Shown: one piece after another, positions 7,333 through 14,683 of the stretch | Position numbering within the stretch: the stretch's first letter is position 1 | Layout of the letters: each line of letters starts with the position of its first letter | DNA from: a virus | DNA length: 31,133 nt | IMG/VR virus record: IMGVR_UViG_3300035666_000118 | Span: 1-31,133 of that record | Strand: one strand, 5' to 3' | The notes under the pieces: generated by a model | Database searches by the model: none | What the model saw: the letters and a program-made list of their open reading frames with translations, nothing else | Told to the model about the DNA's origin: nothing | Translations under genes and position numbers: made by a program

Positions 7333-7545
7333 TCAATAAAAGAAGTCGTCAGGAGTACCGCCAACGATTGTGGCTGGAGGTTGTTTGATCTTGATGGTTG
7401 TCCCGTTCGGAGTCTGCTCAATCGCTTGATCCGGTCCAGCAACCAACTGGATCTTGCGAACTGCGTCAATCAGTTGATTGATAGCGCGAGCGTGATCGGC
7501 TTTCATACCACGCTCTGCAACCTTAGATGGAAGCGTTACGGCCAT
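7333..7545 (-). CDS. Small tail-tip protein (70 aa)
   Basis: The N-terminal helix (KADHARAINQLIDAVRKIQLVAGPD) is followed by a short strand segment with NGTTIKI, then a Pro-rich end. This pattern occurs in small phage tail proteins coded next to adhesins. The start ATG at 7545 shares a base with the stop of the upstream gene (TAATG), so translation is probably coupled. The exact role is unknown. Confidence 0.65.
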   Translation of the reverse strand: MAVTLPSKVAERGMKADHARAINQLIDAVRKIQLVAGPDQAIEQTPNGTTIKIKQPPATIVGGTPDDFFY

Positions 7546-7910
7546 TAGATCTCACAGAATTGAGCGAATATCTTAACCGTCGATCCACTGATAACCGCTT
7601 TCAGATACAAGTTTGCATCAACTCGCGGAATCAACATGAACTCACCGGCAGGAATTTGGAACTGGTACGGAGTCGAAACACCAACATAGACCGCATTCTG
7701 AAGGTCCATGTTGTAGATCAAGACTTTGTATGGAAGCGAGAGATCCGCAGCGATATCAAGCAGTTCATCCGCACCAGAACCGATGTCTTGGGTATTCTGA
7801 CCCATGTCGGTTCCAGTCATATTCACCGTAGTAGTGAACGTCTGCGGGTTGATAGATGCGCCATTCTTTGACGCATACAACCGCGCTGTCATTTCAATTT
7901 CGTTCGCCAT
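7545..7910 (-). CDS. Paralogous tail/decoration protein, copy 2 (121 aa)
   Basis: The protein begins MANEIEMTARLYASKNGASI and ends KIFAQFCEI. It is clearly related to its upstream neighbour over the full length (shared TARLYASK-GA, GTDMG-QTQ-IG, SSPYK-LI, IPAGE, LYLKA, FCEI). It is beta-rich and soluble. Tandem copies in the tail-tip region suggest two subunits of one structure, or a diversified binding protein. There is an 11-base gap to the upstream stop. Confidence 0.7.
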   Translation of the reverse strand: MANEIEMTARLYASKNGASINPQTFTTTVNMTGTDMGQNTQDIGSGADELLDIAADLSLPYKVLIYNMDLQNAVYVGVSTPYQFQIPAGEFMLIPRVDANLYLKAVISGSTVKIFAQFCEI

Positions 7911-7921
7911 ATCTCAAACGG

Positions 7922-8281
7922 TTAGATCTCGCAGAACGTCGCTTGAATCGTCACGTTGCTGGTATCCGCTTTGAGATACAGAGTCGCGCTGACGTATGGC
8001 ATCAAGAGCGTCTCGCCAGCGGGAATCCGCATCGTGTAGGTTCCAGAAACAAAACCCAACTCGACAAAGTTGGTGGAATCCAGATTGGAGATCAACAGCT
8101 TGTACGGGCTGGAGACATCAACCGGAACGTCCAGAGCCTCAACGGTGGTTCCAATCAATTGGGTCTGAGAACCCATGTCGGTTCCAACCATTGTTGCCGA
8201 CTTGGTGTATGTTACACTCGGGAGATACGCGCCACCTTTGGAAGCGTACAAGCGAGCCGTCAGTTGAATTTCGTCTGCCAT
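7922..8281 (-). CDS. Paralogous tail/decoration protein, copy 1 (119 aa)
   Basis: Beta-rich soluble protein starting MADEIQLTARLYASKGGAYL and ending IQATFCEI. It is homologous to the next gene downstream, so an ancestral gene was duplicated in tandem and diverged. The segment SSPYKLLISNLDSTNFVELGF followed by IPAGETLLMPYV resembles virion surface proteins that bind or coat. The function is not known. Confidence 0.7.
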   Translation of the reverse strand: MADEIQLTARLYASKGGAYLPSVTYTKSATMVGTDMGSQTQLIGTTVEALDVPVDVSSPYKLLISNLDSTNFVELGFVSGTYTMRIPAGETLLMPYVSATLYLKADTSNVTIQATFCEI

Positions 8282-8293
8282 GTTAGGTAAGTG

Positions 8294-9136
8294 TTAGAAT
8301 GCTGGGTTGTATGGATACGCGAAAAGATCCCACGCTGCAAAGGTCCAAGTTTCATTCCGTTCAACTTGGTTGGTCTTAATCATCAAACTTGTTGAATCGT
8401 TGGTTTTCAACCAAGCCCAAGCGGTCTCATCTGGAGTCAGCAACGGGTCCAGCGGTGCTTGAGGCATCACGTTACGCACAACTTGCGGAAATCCATTCCG
8501 GTTTGCGAGCGTGATTGAATCGTAGATTGCCGAGATGATCGGAGGAGTGGCAGGAAGACCGTTGCGAGCCGAGTAAGTAGAGATCCGAGTTAGAGACACT
8601 CTGGAAGTCTGAAAACTGTCCTGACCGCGAGCCAGACGAACAACAAGCTTTGCGGCCAAAGGAAATTGAACGTCTGAAAAGGTCAGCTTGTTATTCTTCG
8701 GATCGTCTCCAGCAGATTTGATTGCAGCAAAGTAATCGGCAACTGTTGATCCAGAACCAAACGTTGTAACAAATCGCTTAGCTTCAGCGCGAACCGCTGG
8801 AAGATCAAAAAGTCGAGCATCCAAGTATTCAGTTCGGAATTCGTACCTTTGAGAGGGATCGTCTTCGTCTAGCGGACCCTGAGCGGTTGGGCTGTTTGGG
8901 TTAAAATTGGTTCCAGCAAAAGTGACTGTTGCCTCAGAATAGGGTCCGTCCTCAGTTATCTGATACTTACCACCAGCAGCAACCCAATCAGCAGACGCAA
9001 GCCGCAAAGCATCTTTGCTTCCACGGTACTTGTAAGTAATGAAACGACCGGTCCCATCACCATTGTTGTATTGGCGTGAAACCTCAATGTATCCAGTTGC
9101 AACTGGCGTGATGACATTGGTTTTGATCGTTGCCAT
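8294..9136 (-). CDS. Minor tail protein (280 aa)
   Basis: The gene follows the tape measure gene with one base between TAA and ATG. Early segments (YIEVSRQYNNGDGTGRFITYKYRGSKD) look beta-rich; the middle has a helical part (PAVRAEAKRFVTTFGSGSTVADYFAAIKSAG). No enzymatic motif is seen. By gene order this is where distal-tail or tail-tip hub proteins lie. I cannot assign it more exactly. Confidence 0.65.
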   Translation of the reverse strand: MATIKTNVITPVATGYIEVSRQYNNGDGTGRFITYKYRGSKDALRLASADWVAAGGKYQITEDGPYSEATVTFAGTNFNPNSPTAQGPLDEDDPSQRYEFRTEYLDARLFDLPAVRAEAKRFVTTFGSGSTVADYFAAIKSAGDDPKNNKLTFSDVQFPLAAKLVVRLARGQDSFQTSRVSLTRISTYSARNGLPATPPIISAIYDSITLANRNGFPQVVRNVMPQAPLDPLLTPDETAWAWLKTNDSTSLMIKTNQVERNETWTFAAWDLFAYPYNPAF

Positions 9137-9137
9137 A

Positions 9138-10211
9138 TTATTCTCTGGAAACTACTTGAGCCGTTTGCGCCGTACTTTTTGCAATCTGCTTGAGTTGCAA
9201 AGTCTGCTCAACAGCTTGCTTGATTGCGATATCCTGACCAGTTTGAAATCCGGTGAAACCACCAATGCGAGCAAGCGAGTCTTGCGCTCCACCTAGACCA
9301 AACTTCTCGCCTTTCATGGCAGCCAAAAGCATTTGAGGGGGAACAAATCTGTCTTCGGCTTTTCCTGCAAGTCCGGTTGAAGTCGCTGGTGTTGCAGCAC
9401 CACCGCCCATCAATTGTGAATTTCCAGAAGCCAAATCCAAAGCTATTGCCGCCGGTGCTGTTTGTAGCTTTGACGCAAACGCAACAGCCTTTCCAGTTTG
9501 CGTGAGATTGAACAAGTCAAACGCAAGTTTTACCGCATTGTATGAAGACTTAGCAGCAGCGACAGATTGAACCTGAGTCTTTTTAATCAGAATATCCATC
9601 TGATCGTTGAATTTCTCGATGTTCTTAATGTCCTCCGCTTTGAACATATCAATTGGACCCAAGTCTTTGATTGTTCCAGCAGCCATTGCCGCCTTCGTAA
9701 GCTTAAGACCAAGCAAGTCAGCAGCCGCAGCCATTAGCTCAGCGTTATTGCGATTGGCGTTTAGCTTCTCGCCAAGAGCAACAAGCACTTGCTCGCTTCC
9801 AAGAGATCTGTCTGAGAGTTGCTGAACACTCAAGCCGAGACGCTCAAACGCTGCTCTCTGCGGTCCATCATTTGCGATTGCAGCGGTTCTTGCGTCGTTT
9901 ACGCGAGCAATAGCCGCAGCAACAGCCTCAAACTTTACTCCGTAGAGTTGCGCTGCCATCTGGAACTTTTGAACATCATCAGTCGAAATGTTCAACTGTT
10001 CGGCAAGTTCTCCAACACGGTCAGCAGCTTGAGCGACCGAGTTCGCAAATCCAGTAACAGCAGCGACAGACAAAGCACCGGCAAGTCTGCTTGTGACGGC
10101 GTTTTTGAAGCTATTCCCAAACTTTTCACCAACGCTCTGAGCGCGTTTCACGCCCATCTCAAACGCTGTGGAATCAAGACCAAGCTTAACAAGTAGAGAA
10201 AGCACACCCAT
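9138..10211 (-). CDS. Tail tape measure protein, short (357 aa)
   Basis: The N terminus (LVKLGLDSTAFEMGVKRAQSVGEKFGNSFKNAVTSRLAGALSV) is the usual start of tape measure proteins. The rest is Ala/Gln-rich helix with RVGELAEQLNISTDDVQKFQMAAQLYG, a motif frequent in the family. At 357 residues it is short. By the common rule of about 0.15 nm per residue the tail would be near 50 nm, a short siphovirus tail. No muralytic domain or strong membrane segment is visible. It directly follows the chaperone gene. Confidence 0.85.
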   Translation of the reverse strand: MGVLSLLVKLGLDSTAFEMGVKRAQSVGEKFGNSFKNAVTSRLAGALSVAAVTGFANSVAQAADRVGELAEQLNISTDDVQKFQMAAQLYGVKFEAVAAAIARVNDARTAAIANDGPQRAAFERLGLSVQQLSDRSLGSEQVLVALGEKLNANRNNAELMAAAADLLGLKLTKAAMAAGTIKDLGPIDMFKAEDIKNIEKFNDQMDILIKKTQVQSVAAAKSSYNAVKLAFDLFNLTQTGKAVAFASKLQTAPAAIALDLASGNSQLMGGGAATPATSTGLAGKAEDRFVPPQMLLAAMKGEKFGLGGAQDSLARIGGFTGFQTGQDIAIKQAVEQTLQLKQIAKSTAQTAQVVSRE

Positions 10212-10212
10212 A

Positions 10213-10764
10213 TCAGTTCGCTTGTTGATTCTGCCAAATGGCTTCGCTCTGGTCGTCCCACAACTGAACCTGCCCCATCATCTCTGCGTGCGCTAGAATG
10301 AGCCTTTCTGCGTCACCAAGAGGCATCTGGATTGCATCGTCAGGAGCAATCCCAATGTTGAGGCATCCAACAAGAACCCTTTCGGGCCACGGCATCGCTG
10401 GAGCCTTTGACTTACTGCCGCTTTCCATCAGCACTTCGGGGGCGGTTGACTGCTCTTTGAGCCACAACTGAAACTTGTCGGACTCAACGACCAAATTCAT
10501 CCGCTCAATCCGTTTTCCCCACAACCACAGAATGAGGTCGCGCCAGATTGATTTGATGGACCTGATGGATTCAAGCGGAGACTGTGAGCAAACAAGCACA
10601 GCCTCCGCCAAATCGCTCGGTGTAATCTCTCCGCCTAAGACGTAGGGGGAGCGCAAACGCTGCAAGACAATCGCGTGTCCTACTGTGTAGGGAACAAGTC
10701 GAACCCCAAGCACCACTGGAGCTTGAGGTCCGGTCTCTGCGAGTATCTTTGCAAGATCTGCCAC
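10213..10764 (-). CDS. Putative tail assembly chaperone (183 aa)
   Basis: It lies between the tail tube and tape measure genes, the fixed place of tail chaperones. The product is mainly helical and starts at GTG 10764 (MADLAKILAETGPQAPVVLG). It includes HAIVLQRLRSPYVLGGEITPSDLAEAVLVCSQS and a Trp-rich helix. No second overlapping ORF of the lambda G/T type is present before the tape measure gene, so no programmed frameshift product is evident. The role is assigned from position. Confidence 0.6.
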   Translation of the reverse strand: MADLAKILAETGPQAPVVLGVRLVPYTVGHAIVLQRLRSPYVLGGEITPSDLAEAVLVCSQSPLESIRSIKSIWRDLILWLWGKRIERMNLVVESDKFQLWLKEQSTAPEVLMESGSKSKAPAMPWPERVLVGCLNIGIAPDDAIQMPLGDAERLILAHAEMMGQVQLWDDQSEAIWQNQQAN

Positions 10765-10766
10765 AA

Positions 10767-11234
10767 TTACAGCGTGAATACGGCGGCAGTACCAGCAAGA
10801 GACGGATACTTGGTCACAGTGATGGTAACCATAGCTTTTCCGCTGCTGGTGAACTTAACGCTTCCACCACCGGAATAAACGTAATCACCATCAATGGAAA
10901 CACCACCAACGGTCACGCCATCACTTCCGGCAATAGCTGCATACCCATTCACTTTGGGGAGGCTCGCAGCCAACTTAGCTTGGGCAAAAGTGGAGGCACT
11001 CGGGATAAAGGTGATGTTGAGTGAAATGCGCTCGTTAGCCGAGACTTGAGCCACGACCTCGCCATCAGAGTTTTTGATCTGCTCGACATCGGCTTCATGC
11101 GAAGCGTCGTAGCTCTCAATCGTCGTGATGGTTCCGGTGGTGATTTCGGTAAGAGCGTTTGCGACCCCAACCGTGTACAGCTTGATGGTTCCTTTTGCGC
11201 CGTATACTAGCGCAAGACCTTTTGAAAGTGCCAT
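10767..11234 (-). CDS. Major tail tube protein (155 aa)
   Basis: The protein (MALSKGLALVYGAKGTIKLYTVG, then ITTIESYDASHEADVEQIKNSDGEVVAQVSANERISLNITFIPSA) is a beta-rich sequence of the size and pattern of phage tail tube subunits. The next gene is the chaperone and then the tape measure, which supports the call. An insertion-like glycine-rich loop (GDYVYSGGGSVKFTSSGK) lies near the C terminus. Confidence 0.75.
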   Translation of the reverse strand: MALSKGLALVYGAKGTIKLYTVGVANALTEITTGTITTIESYDASHEADVEQIKNSDGEVVAQVSANERISLNITFIPSASTFAQAKLAASLPKVNGYAAIAGSDGVTVGGVSIDGDYVYSGGGSVKFTSSGKAMVTITVTKYPSLAGTAAVFTL

Positions 11235-11246
11235 GTTGTTAGTGTG

Positions 11247-11729
11247 TTATGAGTTTGCTGCTGCAAAGATTGTCATTGAACGCGAGAAAGTTCTAGCCCT
11301 TTCGCTAGTGTCATTGATGCCGAAGTCAGTTGGCGTTGCGAAATACGCAACAAACCCTCCAGACTCGTTGTATTCTCCAGCGTTTAATTCTGAAATGTTG
11401 TCGTCAACGAATAGCGGTTGCAGGATGTTTTCAAACGCTGCAACGGTAGCCAACACGTTGTATTCGGGGGTATCGTCAGCGGAAAGCTGAAGTGTAGCGG
11501 TTACATCCACTTCACAAGTCCGGTCAATAGGATGCACTGGAACCGCAGTTGATGAGCGTACAACAATGCGCGGAAAGTCTGGCATCCGGTCTTCCAAGTC
11601 TGGATCTGCAAACGCACCGTGTCCGTAGCTGGTGAGACAAGCAGGAGTCCCAAGCGGAGACGCAGACCAATCTTGAGCGGCAAGCCAATCGACTAAAGCG
11701 CGTTCGGTTCTGAGAGCAACAGCGTTCAT
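11247..11729 (-). CDS. Tail terminator-like protein (160 aa)
   Basis: The helical start (NAVALRTERALVDWLAAQDW) is followed by beta segments (FPRIVVRSSTAVPVHPIDRTCEVDVTATLQLS) and a helix (VLATVAAFENILQPLF). This matches the plan of gpU-like tail terminator subunits, which cap the tail tube and join it to the head. It overlaps the upstream gene by ATGA and precedes the tail tube gene, the expected order. Confidence 0.65.
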   Translation of the reverse strand: MNAVALRTERALVDWLAAQDWSASPLGTPACLTSYGHGAFADPDLEDRMPDFPRIVVRSSTAVPVHPIDRTCEVDVTATLQLSADDTPEYNVLATVAAFENILQPLFVDDNISELNAGEYNESGGFVAYFATPTDFGINDTSERARTFSRSMTIFAAANS

Positions 11730-12508
11730 TGGACAACAATTCCTTTCGATTCAGAACCATCAAAAGCCGCTTGAAACGCAGCGGTAATGTGACCCTCAAG
11801 TTCTTTGGCTTCGTCGTTGTAGGCTTGTTGCATCGCTTTTGCGTAGATTGCCTCAACTTTTCCAATCTGGTTGTCAGCAAGACCGATGTTCAAGCGGACA
11901 TGACTAGACGGGGAGAAACCGGCTTTGGCGTTATATGCATACGCTGAAGACCCGCGATGCATTGAAACGTTCTCTTGTGGCAACCCGTATTGGTTCGCAA
12001 GATTGATGAGAGCTTGATTTCCAGCAACGATCCGCACTTGAGCAGAACCCTTCTTTGCTCGTCGAGTCCCACCGAATTGTTGAAACGACGGAGACAGCTT
12101 CTTGATTGCTTTGGTTACAGCAGACTTGAGGTAACCAACTGAACCAGCAGCGCGACGGCGAAGCTTTCCAGCAGCGTCACGCATATCTTGACCGTAGAGT
12201 CCGGGTTTTCCCGCTTTAGCGTTCTTCGCTTGAGCGATCAAGTGGACCAAGCGCAATTCACGCGAACGACCGAGAAACTTGCCGGTCTTCTTGTCAATCC
12301 TTCTGGCTCCAATCGGACGATTGAAGTAGTCGAGAATCTTGTTTCGAGCAGCTTGTGGGGACTTTGGCGGAAGCAGAATGTACAACCGCAACATTAAGAA
12401 AAACGTTCGGGAGTTAACAGCATCAGCCAAAGACCGCCGAGTCTTGGGCAGATATTCCTTCCAAGCAGCGTCAAAGCGGGACGTATCGACTGTGACGGTT
12501 GGATTCAT
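11726..12508 (-). CDS. Minor tail / tail-completion protein (260 aa)
   Basis: The protein begins MNPTVTVDTSRFDAAWKEYLPKTRRSLADAVNSRTFFLMLRLY, then becomes strongly basic (ARRIDKKTGKFLGRSREL, KLRRRAAGSVGYLKSAVTKAIKK). This is like gpZ/HK97-gp10-type tail completion proteins but longer than usual. The C terminus is helical. It is coupled to neighbours by ATGA overlaps on both sides. The assignment rests on position and the N-terminal pattern. Confidence 0.6.
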   Translation of the reverse strand: MNPTVTVDTSRFDAAWKEYLPKTRRSLADAVNSRTFFLMLRLYILLPPKSPQAARNKILDYFNRPIGARRIDKKTGKFLGRSRELRLVHLIAQAKNAKAGKPGLYGQDMRDAAGKLRRRAAGSVGYLKSAVTKAIKKLSPSFQQFGGTRRAKKGSAQVRIVAGNQALINLANQYGLPQENVSMHRGSSAYAYNAKAGFSPSSHVRLNIGLADNQIGKVEAIYAKAMQQAYNDEAKELEGHITAAFQAAFDGSESKGIVVQ

Positions 12509-12960
12509 TTGGTCTTAGCTCCAAGCTCAAGAGCGTAGTAAGCACCGGAGCCATCACGCTTTGCAGACATGATCCGCATCTGTCTTCCATCGTAGGTCAC
12601 AAGACGACCCACAACCGGAATCATTTTTCCGAAAGTCAGGAGTAAGCGGTCAGTGTTTTCTTGCAGCAGCAAGCTTCCAGACTCTTGCAAGAGACGGTCA
12701 GCGGTAAAACCAACGTCACAAGACCAGACCGAAGCGTCAACGGTTACAAGAGTCGAGTCAGCCAACCTCCAGTCGCTGAACTTAACCAAGATCCGCGCTT
12801 GGACGTTATCTTGGAAGCCACCGGCAATGACCGAGTTTGCGTCAGTAATCGCAGCAGGAAGACAACGCACCAGCACTCCCTGCCACAAAAACGACGGGTT
12901 TCCCATCGCGCTCTGTAGCACAGACATCCCCAACTGGAGACTGGTTGCGATTAGATTCAC
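12505..12960 (-). CDS. Head-tail joining-like protein (151 aa)
   Basis: A helical start (MNLIATSLQLGMSVLQSAMG) is followed by beta strands; the middle reads TADRLLQESGSLLLQENTDRLLLTFG. It begins at GTG 12960, overlapping the upstream stop by GTGA. Its place, before the tail-completion and terminator genes, suggests a connector or stopper. The LLQE repeat also occurs in the product of 15614-15844, so the two virion proteins may share a small motif. Confidence 0.5.
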   Translation of the reverse strand: MNLIATSLQLGMSVLQSAMGNPSFLWQGVLVRCLPAAITDANSVIAGGFQDNVQARILVKFSDWRLADSTLVTVDASVWSCDVGFTADRLLQESGSLLLQENTDRLLLTFGKMIPVVGRLVTYDGRQMRIMSAKRDGSGAYYALELGAKTK

Positions 12961-13457
12961 GAAGTGAAGTAAGTGCCACTGACAATGAGTCGTGAGGTTG
13001 CTTGTAGGTGATCAGCAAGAGTAAATGCGTCTCCATTCTCAAAATGCGAAAGCTCGCAATAGCTAGTGCCATTGATAGCTCTAGCGATCACAGTGGTCTT
13101 GGCTTGATTGGTCCCGTTATCAAGCCAGACAGAAAACGCTGCTTCGTACAAAACCGGATCAGGAAGAGTCAACCGAAGGTTTCCGGTAGCAGAACCACTC
13201 ACCGAGTTGATGGTCAGATCAACCGTAAAAGTGGAGACAAAGCCAATCGAAGTGTGGCGAGCGGTGTTGACCGTAAAAGCAAACGTGCGACCACCACCGG
13301 AATCTGTGAGAGCGGGAGTCCACGCTGTTGGAGAAACCAGCGGGAGCGCACTATACAACTCCGTAAAGTTGTCGTTCGCTTTGATCCAACTCCCGCGCAA
13401 CGTATCACCGTTGTTGTCGTTTGCGGTTGATCCAACGTTGATGACTTGTTGAGACAT
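12957..13457 (-). CDS. Virion structural / fibre-like protein (166 aa)
   Basis: The first 35 residues (INVGSTANDNNGDTLRGSWIKANDNFTELYSAL) form a motif widespread in phage fibre and tail proteins, where it begins a trimeric or attachment domain. The remainder is beta-rich (RTFAFTVNTARHTSIGFVSTFTVDLTINSVSG). It lies between the small lipoprotein gene and the head-tail joining gene, so it may be a neck or whisker-like fibre. Confidence 0.65.
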   Translation of the reverse strand: MSQQVINVGSTANDNNGDTLRGSWIKANDNFTELYSALPLVSPTAWTPALTDSGGGRTFAFTVNTARHTSIGFVSTFTVDLTINSVSGSATGNLRLTLPDPVLYEAAFSVWLDNGTNQAKTTVIARAINGTSYCELSHFENGDAFTLADHLQATSRLIVSGTYFTS

Positions 13458-13458
13458 A

Positions 13459-13689
13459 CTATTCCTTCGGCAATGCGTACCAACCTTCTGACAGCGTTAT
13501 ACGACTCGTAGAGCGAACAGAAACTCCGTCAGCACCTTTGACCCAAACCTTAGCTTTGACGGTCTCAGCAAGCCTTACCGGCTCACCGTGCGGGACGTAA
13601 ACGACGCGAGTCCCGCAGCCACAGCTACTTACCAGCGCGATCAATGCGATCCAGCAACTTAGCTTTAAGCTCTTTGTCTGGTTTTGCAT
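13459..13689 (-). CDS. Small lipoprotein, o-spanin-like (76 aa)
   Basis: The N terminus MQNQTKSLKLSCWIALIALVSSCGCG is a lipoprotein signal with a lipobox ending at the first Cys of CGCG. The mature part (TRVVYVPHGEPVRLAETVKAKVWVKG, then GWYALPKE) matches a family of small phage lipoproteins. The gene starts inside the upstream ORF and overlaps it by 65 bases in another frame, as Rz1 overlaps Rz. An outer-membrane spanin role is inferred from the lipobox and this arrangement; it lacks the Pro-rich stretch of classical Rz1. Confidence 0.7.
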   Translation of the reverse strand: MQNQTKSLKLSCWIALIALVSSCGCGTRVVYVPHGEPVRLAETVKAKVWVKGADGVSVRSTSRITLSEGWYALPKE

Positions 13690-13768
13690 CTTCGGCGGTT
13701 GGTGGAGTTTTCGCCAGACCAGTCAACCACTTCAGCAAAGCGGTGATGATCTGCTCGATGATGTTCAC
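13625..13768 (-). CDS. Small membrane-anchored protein, i-spanin candidate (47 aa)
   Basis: It begins at GTG 13768, overlapping the upstream stop by GTGA. Residues 3-19 (IIEQIITALLKWLTGLA) form a hydrophobic or amphipathic helix; the rest is charged (EDAKPDKELKAKLLDRIDRAGK). The lipoprotein gene starts within it. The layout recalls Rz/Rz1, though 47 residues is far shorter than usual inner-membrane spanins. It may instead be a holin-related or accessory peptide. Confidence 0.55.
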   Translation of the reverse strand: MNIIEQIITALLKWLTGLAKTPPTAEDAKPDKELKAKLLDRIDRAGK

Positions 13769-13947
13769 TCGGACTTCTTTTTGTCCGCATCCTTTGCGGC
13801 AATAAGACCAAAGCCAACGGTCACGGCGGCAATGGTCGCAGCAAGATCAATGTTAGTCGTTGGATCTCCGTCGAAGAGTGCTTTGAGTGCGCCTCCGATT
13901 GCAACCATGATTGCACCAACACCGGCAAGAGTAGTTTTCCAGTTCAT
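13765..13947 (-). CDS. Small two-helix membrane protein, holin candidate (60 aa)
   Basis: The product has two hydrophobic segments, roughly residues 6-25 (TLAGVGAIMVAIGGALKALF) and 33-51 (IDLAATIAAVTVGFGLIAA), and a Lys-rich end (KDADKKKSE). This is the size and topology of small class II holins. ATGA overlap at the start and GTGA at the end join it to its neighbours. The muralytic enzyme is far away at 258-587, so the holin role is inferred from topology and the nearby lipoprotein. Confidence 0.65.
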   Translation of the reverse strand: MNWKTTLAGVGAIMVAIGGALKALFDGDPTTNIDLAATIAAVTVGFGLIAAKDADKKKSE

Positions 13948-14114
13948 TTCTTAAGGGCTTTGTAGAGTCCAATTGCGGCAGCGACAAAAGCCAACACAGC
14001 GGCCCCGAATTGGAACCACTGTGTTAGCTGCGGAAGTAAAGAAACCGCACCAGCAGCGGCAGCGGTAGCCAGAGAGATTCCAACCCCACTGTTGCTGTTG
14101 GTATCGGTTTGCAT
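13944..14114 (-). CDS. Small membrane protein (56 aa)
   Basis: ATG at 14114 shares a base with the upstream TAA, and the stop overlaps the next gene by ATGA. The product is MQTDTNSNSGVGISLATAA, a hydrophobic Ala-rich stretch, then FGAAVLAFVAAAIGLYKALKK. It has one or two membrane helices and a basic end. Together with the next gene it could form a holin/antiholin pair. The overlaps on both sides make it very likely to be translated. Confidence 0.6.
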   Translation of the reverse strand: MQTDTNSNSGVGISLATAAAAGAVSLLPQLTQWFQFGAAVLAFVAAAIGLYKALKK

Positions 14115-14266
14115 TACTCGGATTTAGGTTGAGCGGCTTGCTTGATCTTTTCAACAATTGACAAAGCGACGGCAGCATTGGCGAGACCGCCAGCTTTCAC
14201 AGCAATGTCCAAAAGCTGAATGATGTTGTTGGCTTCTTGTTCGTTGAGCTTGAGCGTAATTTCCAT
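14114..14266 (-). CDS. Small soluble helical protein (50 aa)
   Basis: The start at 14266 is preferred because it follows the upstream TAA by one base; a longer open frame exists but would overlap the preceding gene. The product MEITLKLNEQEANNIIQLLDIAVKAGG then LANAAVALSIVEKIKQAAQ is two amphipathic helices. It resembles small phage proteins of unknown role coded near holins. The stop overlaps the next ATG. Confidence 0.6.
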   Translation of the reverse strand: MEITLKLNEQEANNIIQLLDIAVKAGGLANAAVALSIVEKIKQAAQPKSE

Positions 14267-14267
14267 A

Positions 14268-14672
14268 TTAGGCGACCGGAGCTTCAACGACAGCAGCCTC
14301 CTCCGCAACCAAAACCGGCTCCACCTGTGGCAACATCGGCGGGACGATCATCACCGGCGGCAACCACGGCAGCGGCGGAGCGATGATCGGCGGATTGATC
14401 TGGTTCTCGATTTGGAGCGAGACATTCGCCTCAATCGCCGCTTGATCGACGCCATTGGCGTAGCACCAGTTCAAGACTTGATCCTGCGTCAAGTCTTCGT
14501 AAGGCGTGAACGAACCGCTCGGCGGAGCGAATGAGGTCGATCCGTAGCAAGTGCCGCTGAACGATTCCTGAGTGCCGTTGCAACGCCAGTCGGCGGTGAT
14601 GACGACATCGGTGAGAGTGCCTTCGGTCGGTTTGACCAACAGGCGTTCGATGATCCAAGAGAGGGTAATCAT
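14268..14672 (-). CDS. DUF7936-like virion-associated protein (134 aa)
   Basis: The order TDVVITADWRCNGTQESFSGTCYGSTSF, then SFTPYEDLTQDQVLNWCYANGVDQAAIEANVSLQIENQINP is the pattern of a small family often coded beside phage fibre genes. The C terminus is Pro-rich and then Glu/Val/Ala-rich (PPLPWLPPVMIVPPMLP), probably flexible. It lies directly after the fibre-like gene. The role is unknown; a chaperone or attachment function for the fibre is a guess from position. Confidence 0.65.
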   Translation of the reverse strand: MITLSWIIERLLVKPTEGTLTDVVITADWRCNGTQESFSGTCYGSTSFAPPSGSFTPYEDLTQDQVLNWCYANGVDQAAIEANVSLQIENQINPPIIAPPLPWLPPVMIVPPMLPQVEPVLVAEEAAVVEAPVA

Positions 14673-14683
14673 GGTGGTATGGA

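Noticed and set aside
10213-10764. Programmed frameshift in the tail chaperone
   Set aside because: No overlapping second ORF of suitable size exists before the tape measure start, which is two bases after the chaperone stop.
13951-14178. 75-codon minus-strand ORF rich in Cys/Arg/Trp
   Set aside because: It is a shadow frame of the two small ORFs at 13944-14114 and 14114-14266, which have overlap-type junctions and sensible membrane/helical composition.
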